Assembly: GCA_903772945.1 (NCBI GenBank)
Contig: CAICTM010000119.1
Location: 49,029-113,028, forward strand
Source: Seminavis robusta
Taxonomy: Eukaryota; Bacillariophyta; Bacillariophyceae; Naviculales; Naviculaceae
Direction: 5' to 3'
Length of the DNA: 64,000 bases
Each line of letters starts with the position of its first letter. Position 1 is the first letter of the stretch. The notes below the pieces were generated by a model. It had not been told where the DNA came from and made no database searches. It worked only from the letters and a program-made list of their open reading frames with translations. The translations under genes and the position numbers were made by a program. Of this stretch, positions 61,740 to 64,000 are shown in pieces.

Positions 61740-63890
61740 GATTAGGTGAATTTGTCACGATTGACGAAACCATCGACTGCTTCCCTCGGCCTGCACAAAC
61801 TTGCGACGAAGTCCATGTTCATCCCGGCAAGTCTCGACCTCTGCGTGGGACTCACGTTCTCTTGACCATGACGACCGGTCATGGATACTGGGTAACCCAC
61901 GTCTGTTTTCAGAACGATGCGTTACTCCGTCTGCTGTCTTAGGGCAGACCCTTGGATGTATACATCTGGAAAGTCTCCTCCTCATGAATCCCGAGTTCCT
62001 TCCTGTTGGTCTCAGTGAGTGAGAGTCGATAGTCTGTGGGTCGCACATCTTGCTATAATCTTCTAGTTAACAAGGAAGTTTTGCGACCGAATCTGCTCAC
62101 TGAGTAACGCTCCGATGCCAGATGGTCTATGAGTAGGCATACTCACGAGTTAGGTTCGTGGATGCGCGTCTCAGGGCTATCAGGGTAGTGTTGAATTTTA
62201 TTAATTCACACGGAAAACTCTCTTCTGTATAGTCTCCTATTTGGTACGACAAAATGGTTCAGAGTCATAACTTACATTACTAATCAGCTCGCTCCGATTC
62301 CCGCTCTCTCAGATCTCTCGACCGTTCAGTTAGGATGAGTTGGAGTGCCATGTCCTATGTGTAGTGGCAGGCAGGACAAATATCACACTAATTGGTGCCA
62401 TGCATGAGTGGCATAGATTGTCTTTCTTCGTACCTCCTTTAGAGAAGATTGTCGGTTTAGCGTCTAACAGGCACTTACAGCATAGAGCGCCACGTGCGTG
62501 CATAACTCTCTAGAGTCACTCATTGTACTGATCAATGTGTCCCTACATCAAGGGGATAGAATTATCCGACATGCGCGCGCTTCCTACTAGTGTTCCAGAC
62601 TATGCATTCTAGCTGGAAGATGTAGACGGCTAAGCAGCTCGATGTGTTAGTGTCCCATGTTCAGGTCTAGACTAGTAGCGTACTTGAATCCATCTAGATT
62701 CAAGAGCATGTCTGTATTTTTGGGATAGGTAAGCTTCCGCCTTAATCTTTTGTTTCAGTTCCCGAAATCAGAGATGAATCGTACAGATCCCTCTTTCTTG
62801 GAATGATAAAAGTTGGTTGCCGCCACTCGGAACGCATTCACCTTCTTGAGTGCTCCTGTTTTGCAGAGACGTTCAACCTCATCTTAAGAGTGTTGGTATT
62901 GACACGTGGAGTAGGGTGAGCCCTAGTATAATAGGGTTTTACGTCGGGACGAAGTCTTACTTCGTAGTCGTCCATTTGAAACTCTCCCAAAGTACCATCG
63001 ACTGGGCCGGAGCACTTGGTTGGAAAGGCATGAGGCAGTTTTTGCTCCTCCTTGTTTAACAGATTTCGACTCTGGCATATCTGCCTTAATTCGTTCTGTT
63101 CGTATTCCGCATCAAGAATCTTCTGAAGACTATTCTGCATGTCGTTTGACGGCCTGCAGATCAAGGAATGGGAAAGTTCTTCTTCTCAATCGGCCCCCCC
63201 CCCCCCCCTTTTCGGTATTGCCCATCTTTCGCAGGGAAAATATGCTGTTCCACTCCATTAACATGGTAGTGAAATCAAACTTGATTTTTAGGTCGTGATG
63301 AGAGTGTCTTGCCCTGTGATCATGTCATGCGCTCCCAAGTTCCTGGTGACGTGTAAATTCACTTCGATAATTCTATTATCGCGGAACTCAGGAATCATTG
63401 CAGTGTGTGCCCTCACTCTTCGTGCGGGTTTTCAATTCCTTCACAGAAGCAATCCGTAATGTTTGGACGCCCCCAGTATCCTTCATGCTTAATCTATTAG
63501 CATGAGCCTTGAGTAATTAAAGTTCCGTATGTTCCTGTATCCAGTAAGCATTGGAGTGTAACGGGTTTTTTGTTCCCTTTCTCTCGTCTGCTTTAATCTA
63601 ACATTGACGATAGTTTCAAGGTCACTTGTCGTGCGACGTTGACGAGTTGATTGGCCATGGACGAAGTTAACGATGCTGACAAGATCGTTCAGAGTCTTGT
63701 TGAGCAGTTGCTAGGCAATTGTCTAATTTGCCGTAGACTTCATTAGTTGCAAACAAATCTTGTTTACTATTTAGTGAGATATCTTCATTCACTTAGGTAT
63801 GAGAAATCGGAACATGGTTTCCTTTGAATCATCATCCTGGAATGAGAGATGTCCACATAAACTCATTCACACGGAGATCTCTCCACGACG
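61740..63890 (-). mobile_element. Second, more damaged fragment of the same Ty3/gypsy family
   Basis: 61800-61960 parallels 57470-57620 (GACGAAGTCCATGTTCA, GGTCATGGATACTGG, AACCCACGTCTGTTT), and 62640-63860 parallels 58030-59180 (for example minus-strand MDDYEVRLRPDVKPYYTRAH at 63164-62838, and the GGCCATGGACGAAGTTAACGATGCTGA run). The catalytic part of the reverse transcriptase is not found between the two blocks; 62050-62640 is other sequence. LTRs were not identified inside the window. Confidence 0.75.
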
Positions 63891-64000
63891 GTCTATTCCT
63901 TCTCGGTGTATTGGAAGCGCGTGCAGGGAATATGCAGTCTGCCACCCCGATGGATATCGTACTCTCATCTATACTATATTACTCCTACTACATAATTCTC

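Overview
The window looks like nuclear DNA of a photosynthetic stramenopile, most likely a diatom; I cannot name the genus. The basis is: compact genes with spliceosomal introns of about 76-167 bp; two precursors that carry a signal peptide ending just before a Phe, as diatom plastid proteins do (11059-11917 and 49824-50528); a Thr/Pro-repeat secreted esterase-like protein; ankyrin, CLPTM1, Popeye-like and NIPA-like proteins; and PIF/Harbinger and Ty3/gypsy transposons. Intergenic DNA is full of the palindromic strings GCTAGC and GGTACC/ACCGGT, which are nearly absent from the exons.

Layout. 1-12.2 kb: partial PRXL2-like redox protein (-), Popeye/cyclic-nucleotide-binding-like membrane protein (-), unknown protein (+), five-exon MFS transporter (+), six-exon CLPTM1 (-), and a small plastid-targeted protein with an apparent frameshift (-). 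12.79-16.62 kb: a complete-looking PIF/Harbinger DNA transposon with long inverted repeats, a DDE transposase (-) and a convergent companion protein (+). 17.1-30 kb: RING protein (+), nocturnin/CCR4-like EEP protein (-), DPM3 (-), minisatellites, CBS-domain protein (+), glucose-6-phosphate isomerase with a signal peptide (-), SGNH/PC-esterase-like type II membrane protein (-). 30.6-54 kb: two coiled-coil proteins (+), eIF2-gamma (-), small unknown protein (-), NIPA-like transporter (+), a large membrane/SDR/coiled-coil fusion (-), seven-helix receptor-like protein (+), phosphoglycerate mutase (-), plastid PDZ protein (-), ankyrin-like protein (+), alpha/beta hydrolase (-). 54-64 kb: no host genes recognised. 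It holds tandem repeats, a truncated Ty3/gypsy element with two LTRs, and a second, more damaged pol fragment running to the window end.

Most genes are unrelated housekeeping or membrane functions with no operon logic. Gene models were rebuilt by joining exons at GT-AG or GC-AG sites where protein frame and family similarity agree. Three microexons (22, 25 and 30 nt) and two GC-AG introns were needed. The clearest points for follow-up are the split-looking SDR fusion gene, the single-base frameshift in the plastid gene, the PIF element with its unusual partner protein, and the indel-dominated divergence of the 56-64 kb retroelement block, which may be partly a sequence-quality effect.
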